A stretch of DNA of 64,000 bases from Bradyrhizobium campsiandrae (GTDB lineage: Bacteria > Pseudomonadota > Alphaproteobacteria > Rhizobiales > Xanthobacteraceae). Below are positions 1 through 8,691 of this stretch, piece by piece (position 1 is the stretch's first letter; the number at the start of each line of letters is the position of its first letter). Below the pieces are notes generated by a model, which worked only from the letters and a program-made list of their open reading frames with translations, was not told where the DNA came from and ran no database searches. Location of the stretch: contig NZ_JAANIH010000002.1 of assembly GCF_014529705.1 (NCBI RefSeq), positions 161,572 to 225,571 of the forward strand, written 5' to 3'. The position numbers were made by a program, and so were the translations under genes.

Positions 1-32
1 CTAACGTCTGATTTGGATTGTGGATTCGAGGA

Positions 33-1703
33 ATGAATAGCGTGAATGGGTCCCGGTTTGCTGCCGCGCCGACGCGGCTGTGGCAGGTCGCCATTTTGAC
101 GGCCGCAGGTGCGATCGGCACAGTGAGCCAGGCGGAAGCGGCATTTTATTATTGGTCGGATTATTCCGACGGATCCTACGGCCGGCAGGAGCGACGGTTT
201 GACGAGCCGCGGCAGAAGCCGCAGAAGCGCGGCGCGGCCAAGACCAAGACAGAGACCGTTGTCGAGAAGGAAACCGGCGCAAAGCCGCAAGGTCCGCTCG
301 TCATTGTCGTCTCGATCGACCGTCAGAAGGTAACAGTCTACGACTCCAACGGGGTGTTCGCGGAGTCGCCGGTGTCGACCGGCATGAAAGGCCACTCGAC
401 GCCGATGGGCGTGTTCAGCGTCATCCAGAAGCACAAATTCCACCACTCCAACATCTATAGCGGCGCACCGATGCCGTACATGCAGCGGATCACCTGGTCC
501 GGCGTCGCCATGCATGCCGGTGTGCTGCCGGGCTATCCGGCCTCGCACGGCTGTATCCGCATGCCGATGGCGTTCGCGGTGAAGATGTGGAACTGGACCA
601 AGATGGGTGCGCGCGTGATCGTCGCGCCCGGCCAGATGACCCCGCAAAGCTTCTCGCATCCCATGCTCACCTCGCTGCGCGTTCCGCCGCAGCCGGCTGC
701 AGGCCTCGAGCCGACGACGAGCGTTGGCGACAAGGCGGACAAGGGTGCTCCCGAGACCAAGGTCGCGGAGACCAAGCCCGTCGAAACCAAATCGCTCGAA
801 AGGAAGACCGCCAGCGCTGACGGCGTGCTCGAGCTGCGCTCCACCGTCGGCCATACCGTGATGTCGGATGCGACCACCGACAACGCACCGGCTCATGAGG
901 AAGCGCGGACCGAGACCAAGGCTGCCGAGCCTTCGGAGCCTGCCAAGCAGCCCGATACGGCCGCAAAGACGGCTGATGCGCCTGAAGCGAAGCCTGCCGA
1001 GGTTGCGGAAACGCCCAAGGCGACGTCGGACGACAAGGTCGAGGCCGCAAAGTCTGAGCCTTCAGATGCTCCGAAGGCCGAGGCGCCGAAGACAGACGCA
1101 GCTGTCGAACCTGCCAAATCCGAGCCGGTCAAGGCTGACACCGCGGCGACGAGCAGTGCGCCCGCGCAAGCCGCTTCGCCGGACGCAAAGAAAGATCAGA
1201 CCCGTGTCGCCGATCCGGCGCCGTCCGTGAAGCCCGACCTGCCGAAGCGGACGGGCCAGATCGCCGTGTTCATCAGCCGCAAGGATTCCAAGCTCTATGT
1301 GCGGCAGAACTTTGCGCCGCTGTTCGACGTGCCGGTGACGATTGCGGCGAGCGAGCGACCGCTCGGCACCCATGTTTTCACCGCGGAAGTCGACAAGACC
1401 GATACCAATGCGCTGCATTGGTCGGTGGTCTCGCTGCCCGTCAACGTCCGCGCCGCGGCGCGCGAGGACGACGGCCACATCGCGCGTCGCCAGCGCAACG
1501 CTGCGGTGATCCCCGTTGCCGCAAAGCCGGTGATCACGCCTGACAGCCCGGCCGAGGCACTGGATCGCATCACGATCCCCGCCGACGCCATGGCGAAGAT
1601 CAACGAGATGCTCACGTCAGGCGGCTCGGTCATCGTCTCGGACCAAGGCATCAACCAGGGTGAGACCGGCGAAGGCACCGACTTCATCGTCCGGCTCTAT
1701 TGA
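33..1703 (+). CDS. L,D-transpeptidase (YkuD domain) with long Ala/Pro/Lys/Glu-rich linker
   Basis: Probable peptidoglycan L,D-transpeptidase forming 3-3 cross-links or attaching proteins to peptidoglycan in the periplasm. A hydrophobic N-terminal segment ending near AEA (about residues 15-35) looks like a signal peptide. The YkuD domain spans about residues 85-200 and has the signature histidine (H161, in MHAG) and the catalytic cysteine in SHGCIR (C174). Residues about 225-400 are a low-complexity AEPAK/ETK-type linker, plausibly spanning the cell wall. Residues about 408-460 (GQIAVFISRKDSKLYV onward) resemble the first half of a YkuD domain again but lack the His/Cys motif. The ATG at 33 is preferred; a TTG at 18 is in frame. 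Family call is firm, exact substrate unknown. Confidence 0.85.
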   Translation: MNSVNGSRFAAAPTRLWQVAILTAAGAIGTVSQAEAAFYYWSDYSDGSYGRQERRFDEPRQKPQKRGAAKTKTETVVEKETGAKPQGPLVIVVSIDRQKVTVYDSNGVFAESPVSTGMKGHSTPMGVFSVIQKHKFHHSNIYSGAPMPYMQRITWSGVAMHAGVLPGYPASHGCIRMPMAFAVKMWNWTKMGARVIVAPGQMTPQSFSHPMLTSLRVPPQPAAGLEPTTSVGDKADKGAPETKVAETKPVETKSLERKTASADGVLELRSTVGHTVMSDATTDNAPAHEEARTETKAAEPSEPAKQPDTAAKTADAPEAKPAEVAETPKATSDDKVEAAKSEPSDAPKAEAPKTDAAVEPAKSEPVKADTAATSSAPAQAASPDAKKDQTRVADPAPSVKPDLPKRTGQIAVFISRKDSKLYVRQNFAPLFDVPVTIAASERPLGTHVFTAEVDKTDTNALHWSVVSLPVNVRAAAREDDGHIARRQRNAAVIPVAAKPVITPDSPAEALDRITIPADAMAKINEMLTSGGSVIVSDQGINQGETGEGTDFIVRLY

Positions 1704-1793
1704 GACCAACCCGCCTCAGATAACGGGGTGTTGAGCGGGCCGGCCGGATCGGCGGGGTAAGCTTCGCGCCGGATCACAGCCGGGGACACCGCC

Positions 1794-2363
1794 ATGCTGA
1801 ACCGCAGGACCATGCTCGCCACGGCGCTTCTCGCGGCAGCCGCTTCGGCGAGGCGCGCGCGGGCCGACGGCGGGATGAGTCGGATTTCCGCTTACGCCTT
1901 TTCCTTCCCAGCACTATCAGGCGATGACATTCGCCTCGCCGCCTTTACCGGCAAGCCACTGCTGGTCGTGAACACCGCTTCGCTGTGCGGCTACACACCG
2001 CAATATGCCGGCCTGCAGGAGCTCTGGAGCGAATTTCGCGAGGGCGGGCTCACCGTGATCGGCGTGCCCTCCAATGATTTCGGCGGCCAGGAGCCCGGCG
2101 GCACCAGCGAGATCTCGGAGACCGCGCACCATCAATACGGCTTTACCTTCCCGATCGCTGCCAAGGCCGTTGTGGTCGGGGCGAAGGCACATCCATTCTA
2201 CAAATGGGCCGCCGAGGCCCGGCCCAAGGAGGTTCCGCGCTGGAACTTCCACAAATACCTGATCGGCCGTGATGGCTACATCGCGGTGGTGTTCCCCTCC
2301 GCCGTGGAGCCTGTCGACACCCGGATCAAGACTGCAATCGCCAGAGTCTTGGCCGACAGTTGA
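1794..2363 (+). CDS. Exported glutathione peroxidase family protein
   Basis: Thiol peroxidase of the glutathione peroxidase family, reducing hydroperoxides with glutathione or thioredoxin. The N-terminus, NRRTMLATALLAAAASARRARA, has paired arginines followed by a hydrophobic stretch, which suggests Tat or Sec export and a periplasmic location. The peroxidatic cysteine is C65 in ASLCGYTPQY. The second family block reads PSNDFGGQEPG (usually NQFGxQEPG) and the third is RWNFHKYLIGRDG, carrying the conserved Trp-Asn. It uses cysteine, not selenocysteine. The 189 aa length is about 25 residues longer than cytosolic members because of the leader. It stands alone, 90 bp after the L,D-transpeptidase gene. 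Confidence 0.85.
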   Translation: MLNRRTMLATALLAAAASARRARADGGMSRISAYAFSFPALSGDDIRLAAFTGKPLLVVNTASLCGYTPQYAGLQELWSEFREGGLTVIGVPSNDFGGQEPGGTSEISETAHHQYGFTFPIAAKAVVVGAKAHPFYKWAAEARPKEVPRWNFHKYLIGRDGYIAVVFPSAVEPVDTRIKTAIARVLADS

Positions 2364-2527
2364 AGGCCTTGCCCGAACAGGCCTGGGCACAATTGTGGCG
2401 AAGCGCCAAATGGCCGTTGCCATAGCGATGGGCCACCATCTAGGCTAGGATGATGAGGGGCAGGACAGGTTTTGTCGGAGGCGAAAAGCCACGGCCGAAC
2501 AACGGGATCAATCTCGAGGACAAGACC

Positions 2528-3526
2528 ATGCGCGTGGCGGCAGGACTGATTTTGGCAAGCGCGATGTCGGCTGCGCTGACAGGCGCGGCGTGGTCGCAGA
2601 CCCCGGCTGCAAAGCCAGCGGCCGCGACGCAAGCAGCCCCTGCGGCAACGCCGGCTGCGGCTTCGGCTCCGGCTGCCGCGCAACCGGCCGCCGCCTTCCC
2701 GCCTCCGCCGCAACAAGCGCCGCAGCCGGCGCGCGCGGCCTGCAACAATCCGAACGCGCTGGGCGTTGCCCGCACCGTCGAGATCGACACCACAGGCGGT
2801 CCCGGCTTCGGCTTCGAGCATTTCAAGGAGCTCGACTTCCTGCGCGACAAGGAGGTCGTCCTGACCTTCGATGACGGTCCCTGGCCGCACAACACGCCGG
2901 CGGTGCTGAAGGCGCTCGCCGACCAATGCACCACCGGCATCTTCTTCTCGATCGGCAAGCACGCCACCTACGAGCCGGAGATCTTGAAGCAAGTGTATGC
3001 GGCCGGCCACACGGTCGGCACCCACACCTGGTCGCACGCCAATCTCAACAACAAGAAGCTCACCGAAGCGCAGCGCAAGGAAGAGATCGAGAAGGGCATC
3101 AGTGCCGTGAAATGGGCGCTCGGCGGCATCTCGCCGGCAGCGTTCTTCCGCTTCCCGGCGCTGCAGCATCCGCCGGAGATGGTCACCTATCTCGGCAACC
3201 GCAACGTCGCGATCTTCTCCTGCGACATCGACTCCTTCGACTTCAAGGCCTCCAAGCCGGAGAAGGTGATCGACACCGTGATGAAGAAGCTCGACAGCAA
3301 GGGCAAGGGCATCATCCTGATGCACGACTTCCAGAAGCACACCGCCGAAGCCCTGCCCGAGCTTCTGAACCGTCTCAAGGCCGGCGGCTACAAGGTGGTG
3401 GCGATGCGCGCCAAGGCGCCGGTCGCCTCGCTCCCCGAATACGATCAGGAGCTGATGAAGGACGTCAAGCTGCCGACGGTGAGCACGCGCCCGGTCAACT
3501 CCGTGGTGACGACCGTTTCCGAATAG
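2528..3526 (+). CDS. Secreted polysaccharide deacetylase (NodB-homology family)
   Basis: Carbohydrate esterase family 4 type deacetylase acting on an N-acetylated polysaccharide or peptidoglycan in the periplasm. The start at 2528 is preferred over an upstream ATG at 2450 because it follows a GAGGA ribosome site and opens a clear signal peptide (MRVAAGLILASAMSAALTGA). An Ala/Pro-rich stretch (about residues 25-75) precedes the catalytic domain. Motif 1 is TFDDGPWPHNTP (base and metal Asp), motif 2 is THTWSHANL (metal His pair), motif 3 reads FFRFPAL instead of RPPYG, and the LMHDF block holds the late histidine. There are no nod genes nearby, so a role in Nod-factor synthesis is not supported. 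Confidence 0.85.
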   Translation: MRVAAGLILASAMSAALTGAAWSQTPAAKPAAATQAAPAATPAAASAPAAAQPAAAFPPPPQQAPQPARAACNNPNALGVARTVEIDTTGGPGFGFEHFKELDFLRDKEVVLTFDDGPWPHNTPAVLKALADQCTTGIFFSIGKHATYEPEILKQVYAAGHTVGTHTWSHANLNNKKLTEAQRKEEIEKGISAVKWALGGISPAAFFRFPALQHPPEMVTYLGNRNVAIFSCDIDSFDFKASKPEKVIDTVMKKLDSKGKGIILMHDFQKHTAEALPELLNRLKAGGYKVVAMRAKAPVASLPEYDQELMKDVKLPTVSTRPVNSVVTTVSE

Positions 3527-3533
3527 ACCTCGC

Positions 3534-4091
3534 TTGTCGTTCCATTTCGAAGGCTACGTCATCGTCTCGGCGGACGGCATGCTTGCCGACGCCAGCCACG
3601 TTATGCCCGACAGCCTGAAGTTCAGAGGCGACAAGCTGTTCTTCGAGCAGGCGCTCGATGGCGCCGCGCTGATCGTGCACGGCCGCAACTCGCATGAGCA
3701 GCAGCCGAACTCGGCGAAGCGCAAGCGGCTGATTGCCACCCGCAAGATCAAGGCCCTCACTGTCGATCCGGAGATGCCGAACGCGACGCTGTGGAATCCG
3801 GAGCATGCGAGCTTCGAGGAGGCCTGCGCCTTTGCCGACGTCGCCTCGGGGCGCGTCGCCATCATCGGCGGCCCCGTCGTGTTCGAGATGTTCATGGACC
3901 GCTACGACACGTTCTGGCTGTCGGAAGCTCCGCATGTCGCGCTGCCCGGCGGCGAAGGTTGCTTCGTCGACGTACCGAGCCGGACGCCGCACGAGGTGCT
4001 GAGATCACACGGGCTATCGCCGGGCACGCCTTACATGCTCGACGCCGCGCACGACGTCACCGTGACGCCATGGCGGCGGCAGGTTCGCTGA
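3534..4091 (+). CDS. Dihydrofolate-reductase-like / RibD C-terminal-type reductase
   Basis: 185-residue protein of the DHFR/RibD C-terminal fold: an N-terminal GYVIVSADGMLAD strand-loop where DHFR-like proteins place their substrate loop, and a central VAIIGGPVVFEMFMDRYDTF block matching the NADPH-binding GGxxxF region of the family. The substrate is unknown; it is not a canonical folate DHFR. It begins with TTG only 7 bp after the deacetylase stop, so the two are probably cotranscribed. It converges on the autotransporter gene at 4155. Confidence 0.65.
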   Translation: MSFHFEGYVIVSADGMLADASHVMPDSLKFRGDKLFFEQALDGAALIVHGRNSHEQQPNSAKRKRLIATRKIKALTVDPEMPNATLWNPEHASFEEACAFADVASGRVAIIGGPVVFEMFMDRYDTFWLSEAPHVALPGGEGCFVDVPSRTPHEVLRSHGLSPGTPYMLDAAHDVTVTPWRRQVR

Positions 4092-4154
4092 AGAACCTCA
4101 AAACAACCCCATGCACAGTACCGGCAATTTGATACCGCACGCCATGCTCCGGGA

Positions 4155-7100
4155 TTACCAGGCATATCGGACGACGCCTTTGCCGGCGTAAGAACGCGTG
4201 ACTTGCGAGAGCTCGCTCTCGAAGCTCGCGCCCGCCGACCACCCGTTCAGCCAGCGCATCTCCGCCGACACGGTCGCAAGCGCCGCGTCCGGCGCCTGCG
4301 CCGCGCCGTTGACGACGAAGCTGGCGCCCGGCAGCGACTGGAAGGTCGCGGCGACGGTCCGGTCCGGATTGACATCGTGCGCCCAGGCCATGCGTCCGCG
4401 CAGCGCCAAAACACCATCTGACATCGCTAGCGACTTGTCGGTGCGCACACCGAGCTCGCTACGCGTGTCGGTGACGCTCCTTGCGCCGTAGGCCAGCGCG
4501 AACGCGCCCGTGCCCGCCACAATTTGCTCGGCATAGGCAGGCAGATCGAACGTGGTGAACTGGCCCGCCGCATAAGGCGTGAGGCCGATGCCGCCAGTCC
4601 ACGGCAACACGAAACGATAGCCACCCTCGATCCGTCCGCTCCATGCATTGGCCTTGAATTCGGCCCGCAGGCGATCCGATCCGGCGATCGTCACCGTGCG
4701 ATCCGTTGTGACATCCTGCCAGCCATAAGCGAGCGCCCCCGACACATAGGCAGGGCCGCTGTTGTGCCTGACATAGGCACCGGCCTGGAACAGATCGGAG
4801 CGGCCCGAGCCGAGCCCGCCGACGCTGAAGCTGGTCCCGCCGCCGGCAAGCGCAAAGCCTGCGATCGTCCGCGGCGAGAGCAGATAGTCGGCACCCACAG
4901 CGGTTCCGAAGATGCGGCTGGTGGCACTGCTGGAACCGACGGAAGCATTGCCGTCGGTCGATTGCGAGCCGCCGAACCCGGAGGCCCACACGCTCCAGCG
5001 CGGCTCATAGGCCTTGCGCAGCGGCGCCTTGCCGAACATCGCATAGGCATTCCGCTCGGCATCGAGGCGCATGCGATCCGTCGCTGCATCGGCAATGGTC
5101 ATGGCTTCCTCCGCATAGGCCGGAACGCCCGTCCCCGGCGCGGGGCCGCCGCCATCCGGTCCGGTCAGCAGACCGACGAATTGGTTCATCGCATTGAATG
5201 TGACCTGCTGCGATCCCGCAGCCGTCTCTCCCGTGGCCTGCTGGAGATTGACGAGAACATTGCCCGAGAAGATGGCGCCCAACGCTCCCGTCGTGCCGGC
5301 GGAGTTGAAGACATTATCGAGCAGCAAACCCACTGACTTCTGGTTGCTGCCTGCGCCCGGCAACTGACCGAGACTCGATGTCAGCGCGAGTTGAACCGCG
5401 GTTGACGTATAGGACAGAGCACCGCTGATACCGGCCGGCCCGATCGACAGGGAGTTGAAGGTCGTTCCATTCAATCCGGCCGACGAAAGAATAGTCATCC
5501 GCCCAAACTTGACGCCGCCCGTCGCAAGCACCTGAACGTCACCGCCGAGTGAAGCCGTTCCGTTGACGGTCGTGAAACTCGCGCCCGCCGAAGAGATGCG
5601 GACCAGGTAACGGGCCGCGTCCTCCAGCGTCAGGTTGCCCGACACGGACATCGAACCGCCCGCAGCAGAACCAGGCGCGAATGTGCCTTGCGAGAAAACA
5701 AGCAGATTGCCCACCGTGCCTGAGCCGGCAAGGCTCGCACCCGGCGCCACACTCGTCAGCACCGATGAGCCGATCGACCCATCGATTTGAAGGATGCCGG
5801 ACAGGACGTTCGTCGCACCCGTATAGGTATTGGTGCCGGTCAATCCCAAGAACCCGCCGGCCAGGGTCACGCCGCCGCCGACGCCCGAAATGACACCCGA
5901 GAACGATCCGCTGCCATTGAGAACTGCGAGCATCCGATCCCCGAGGACGACCTGCGCAGTCGCATCGCCCGACAGCGATTGCAGCGCGACGGCAGGCGCC
6001 CCTGCTCCGGAGATGTCCAGCACGCCATAGTTCACGATCCCAACGCCGCTCGAATTGGCGATCGTTCCAGGGCCGACAAGCGCGAGGGAGCCGCCATCGA
6101 TGCTGGTCGCCCCGTGATAGGTATTCGCATTGCTGAGCGTAGCCGCGCCGCCGCGGCCGATCGTCACCCCGCCATCACCCGCAATGACGCCGGCAAGGCC
6201 GAGTGGCGGAGAGGCGGCGTCGATAACAAGCGGATGAGCGGTCATCGTCGTCAGATTTTGGTCCGTGACGAAGTTCGACGTGTAGGCCACCGCCCGTCCG
6301 GACAGATCGTAGAGCACCGAGTTTTCGAGATAGAACGAGACGCCGATGCCTTGCCCCTGTTGTGGCCGTTGAGGGTTGGTGTCGCTGCGATTGCTGAGCG
6401 AGAGCGTATAGGGTTGCGGCGTCGAATTGACAGGCACCGTGGTCTGCGTTTCCGCGGCTGCATTGTTCGATCCCGCGGGCGAAATGATGAGGGTCGATCC
6501 GCCGGGAAGCGCGCGCGAGTGCTGGTTGAGACCGGCGTCGTAGATGATGTTGATCGGCTTGCCGCTGTCGAATTGCGTGGCGACGTTGCTGTACGTCGTC
6601 GTCACCCCAGTCGGCGACACCACCGCAAGATCCAGATTGATTCCATATTGCGTCGTGGCGGAATAGTTCGAGTTGGGAAACGGGGTGCTCGACGAATTCC
6701 ATGGCAAGCGGCTCGCCGCCGGGAACTGCGCAAGAAGCGCCGGAGTAAGGCCAAGCATGACGCATGGGCTGCACGAGGTGATGGATTGATTGGCTTGGGG
6801 TCCGTTGCCGTAATTGGCCGTATTCAGCAGATTCTGGGAGTCGAGCGAACGAAGCGACTGCCCGTTTGCCGCCACGACATATCCTCCTGTCGTGCCGGGC
6901 ACGACTGCCTGCCCCAGCGGCGAAGCATAAGTCGAAACGGCGTTGTTGGCTCCAGCTCCGGTCGAACTGGTGAAATAGCCCGCGCCGAAGACACCATAGC
7001 CATTGAACCCGGGCAGAAGGGTCGGAGACGAGAAGGTCGTGGTCGGTCCTGCCGAACCATTCTTGTAAGCGTAGAGCGCATCGACCAGAATTCCGCCCGA

Positions 7101-7478
7101 GCCCGACGCTGCGATCGTGCCGACGGCCTGATTGCCGGGCGAGTAGAACGTCAGCGACGGGACGCCGACCTGATTGCCAGAGAGATCGAGCCCGCTCGAA
7201 TAGGAGTAGTGCAGACCGGTCGGCAGGTTGGCCTGTTGCGACAGGCTCGACAGTTGCGATCCGAGCGTCGCCGAGGTCGCTTCCAGATTGAAGGAGTTCG
7301 AGCCGGTATCGAACAGATATTTCTGCGCGCCGTTGCTGCCAACGCCGACATAGATGAAGAGCTGTACTCCGTTCGAGCTCACTTCGTACTGCAGCGGGAT
7401 GTCGATGGATTGGGCTTCCGCCTCGCTCACTGAAACGAAACCTGCCAACAGGAGAGCAACACTCAGCCGCGTCGCCAT
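4155..7478 (-). CDS. Autotransporter with aspartic-protease-like N-terminal passenger
   Basis: A 1107-residue type V secretion protein. The start at 7478 follows a GGAGG site and begins a signal peptide (MATRLSVALLLAGFVSVSEA). The N-terminal module has FDTGSNSF (D57), then GYGVFGAGYF near residue 160, then TQFDSGKPINIIYDAG (D304). This order resembles pepsin-like proteases (DTGS, GxxGLGY, second D-[TS]-G), although the 247-residue Asp spacing is longer than in pepsin. Two autotransporter-associated strand repeats follow (NANTYHGATSIDGGSLAL and TNTYTGATNVLSGILQ). The outer-membrane barrel occupies residues about 827-1107 and ends in VRYAW, with the C-terminal aromatic residue needed for BAM insertion. 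Its C-terminal part is closely related to the gene at 10548. The protease reading is inferred from motifs only. Confidence 0.85.
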   Translation of the reverse strand: MATRLSVALLLAGFVSVSEAEAQSIDIPLQYEVSSNGVQLFIYVGVGSNGAQKYLFDTGSNSFNLEATSATLGSQLSSLSQQANLPTGLHYSYSSGLDLSGNQVGVPSLTFYSPGNQAVGTIAASGSGGILVDALYAYKNGSAGPTTTFSSPTLLPGFNGYGVFGAGYFTSSTGAGANNAVSTYASPLGQAVVPGTTGGYVVAANGQSLRSLDSQNLLNTANYGNGPQANQSITSCSPCVMLGLTPALLAQFPAASRLPWNSSSTPFPNSNYSATTQYGINLDLAVVSPTGVTTTYSNVATQFDSGKPINIIYDAGLNQHSRALPGGSTLIISPAGSNNAAAETQTTVPVNSTPQPYTLSLSNRSDTNPQRPQQGQGIGVSFYLENSVLYDLSGRAVAYTSNFVTDQNLTTMTAHPLVIDAASPPLGLAGVIAGDGGVTIGRGGAATLSNANTYHGATSIDGGSLALVGPGTIANSSGVGIVNYGVLDISGAGAPAVALQSLSGDATAQVVLGDRMLAVLNGSGSFSGVISGVGGGVTLAGGFLGLTGTNTYTGATNVLSGILQIDGSIGSSVLTSVAPGASLAGSGTVGNLLVFSQGTFAPGSAAGGSMSVSGNLTLEDAARYLVRISSAGASFTTVNGTASLGGDVQVLATGGVKFGRMTILSSAGLNGTTFNSLSIGPAGISGALSYTSTAVQLALTSSLGQLPGAGSNQKSVGLLLDNVFNSAGTTGALGAIFSGNVLVNLQQATGETAAGSQQVTFNAMNQFVGLLTGPDGGGPAPGTGVPAYAEEAMTIADAATDRMRLDAERNAYAMFGKAPLRKAYEPRWSVWASGFGGSQSTDGNASVGSSSATSRIFGTAVGADYLLSPRTIAGFALAGGGTSFSVGGLGSGRSDLFQAGAYVRHNSGPAYVSGALAYGWQDVTTDRTVTIAGSDRLRAEFKANAWSGRIEGGYRFVLPWTGGIGLTPYAAGQFTTFDLPAYAEQIVAGTGAFALAYGARSVTDTRSELGVRTDKSLAMSDGVLALRGRMAWAHDVNPDRTVAATFQSLPGASFVVNGAAQAPDAALATVSAEMRWLNGWSAGASFESELSQVTRSYAGKGVVRYAW

Positions 7479-7751
7479 AACGCCTCCAAACAAATATTCG
7501 AGCCCAACAAACGATCGGCCGCACAGTCTGCTGCCGCGAAATCCACGTAAATGCCAGCTGCGGTTCGACGATCGGTCGTCACCGCGCGAAGGATGAAAAT
7601 CGTCCAAACGCACGCAAAAGCGTCGTCGTAGCGCGTAGGCGTCTCCGATCGCCACCGCTGGCGCGGACAATCACGCCAACAGCGGTGATCGAGGGCCGTC
7701 GTGTCAGGCACAGTGCCGTCGAAGCTTGAATGTGGTGGCGTTCGGACGGCT

Positions 7752-8540
7752 TCAGTACTTCGCCACCACGGGCCCGCCGAACCGGTAATTCAGCCGCACC
7801 GTGACCATGTCGACGTCCTGCTTGATGCTGTCGGTGCGGGACGGTCCGCCGGCCGGCGGCAGCAGGGACGTCAACGTCACGTCGCGACGGCCGAGGAAGA
7901 GATGATCGTACTCGACGCCGACCGACCAGTTCGGCGCAAATCCGAAGTCCAGCCCGGTGCCGATGGCACCGCCCCAGCGCGTTTCGCTGCCGCGATCGAA
8001 GGAAGCGGAGGTCGCGGCGAGGACGCCCGTATAGGTGTCGTGCACCACGGCGGCGCCGCCCTTCGCGTACCAGAGCACGCTGTTCCAGGCATAGCCGACC
8101 TGGCCGGTGATCAGTCCGATGCCATCGATCCTGCTCTGGTTGATGGCCGGGAAGTTGAAGATCGGGGCCGAGGCGAGGCTCGCATTGGATCCCTTGAGGT
8201 TGGCCCAGTCACCCTGCCCCTCCAGCCCGAACACCCAGTTGGCCGACTGCCAGCGATAGCCGACCTGACCGCCGACCAGGCCGCCGGTGGCGTCGTGGCA
8301 TCCCTCGTTAAAGCCCGGGACGGTCGGGGCGCCCAGCGTGCTGGTGTTGGTCCAGCATTTGCGACTCCAACCGCCGCCGCCGTTGAGGCCGAGATAGAAG
8401 CCGCTCCAATCGTAGATGGCCGCGATCGGTGCCGGCGCTTTCGTGTAGACCTTCGCCGCCAGATCGGCCGCCTGCGCACCGCCGGCAAAACCGAAAACCG
8501 CAACGCCGGCGGCGATCAGACCAATTCGCTTCATCATCAT
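7752..8540 (-). CDS. Outer-membrane beta-barrel protein, Omp31/Omp25-like
   Basis: A 262-residue porin-like small barrel typical of Rhizobiales. It has a signal peptide (MKRIGLIAAGVAVFGFAGGAQA cleaved before ADLAAK), the family opener YDWSGFYLGLNGGGGW, repeated amphipathic strands, and a C-terminal strand MVTVRLNYRFGG with a short tail. Three consecutive ATG codons open the gene; the third (8534) has the best spacing from the GGGGGA ribosome site. It probably has structural or diffusion roles. It is separated from the autotransporter upstream region by about 270 bp and reads in the same direction. Confidence 0.8.
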   Translation of the reverse strand: MMMKRIGLIAAGVAVFGFAGGAQAADLAAKVYTKAPAPIAAIYDWSGFYLGLNGGGGWSRKCWTNTSTLGAPTVPGFNEGCHDATGGLVGGQVGYRWQSANWVFGLEGQGDWANLKGSNASLASAPIFNFPAINQSRIDGIGLITGQVGYAWNSVLWYAKGGAAVVHDTYTGVLAATSASFDRGSETRWGGAIGTGLDFGFAPNWSVGVEYDHLFLGRRDVTLTSLLPPAGGPSRTDSIKQDVDMVTVRLNYRFGGPVVAKY

Positions 8541-8691
8541 TCCCCCAAACGCGACCCGCTGTCGGGCAGATCGCCTGCTTGCAATGGGAGAGGCTTAGCC
8601 AGGCTGCGGCATCCGGTCGTCCCCCGCGCGAGGGATGAAAGAAGCGTTTGGAAACTTATGTTGCGACCCGGACACAGACGCCGGATGTCCG

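Noticed and set aside
2528..3526. Assigning the deacetylase as Nod-factor NodB
   Set aside because: There are no nodA/nodC or nod box, and it has a signal peptide, unlike cytoplasmic NodB; a cell-envelope or polysaccharide role fits better.
5787..7433. A 548-codon open frame on the plus strand
   Set aside because: It is antisense to the protease-like autotransporter and is rich in Arg/Ala/Gly from the high G+C of the opposite strand; no motif, signal or ribosome site.
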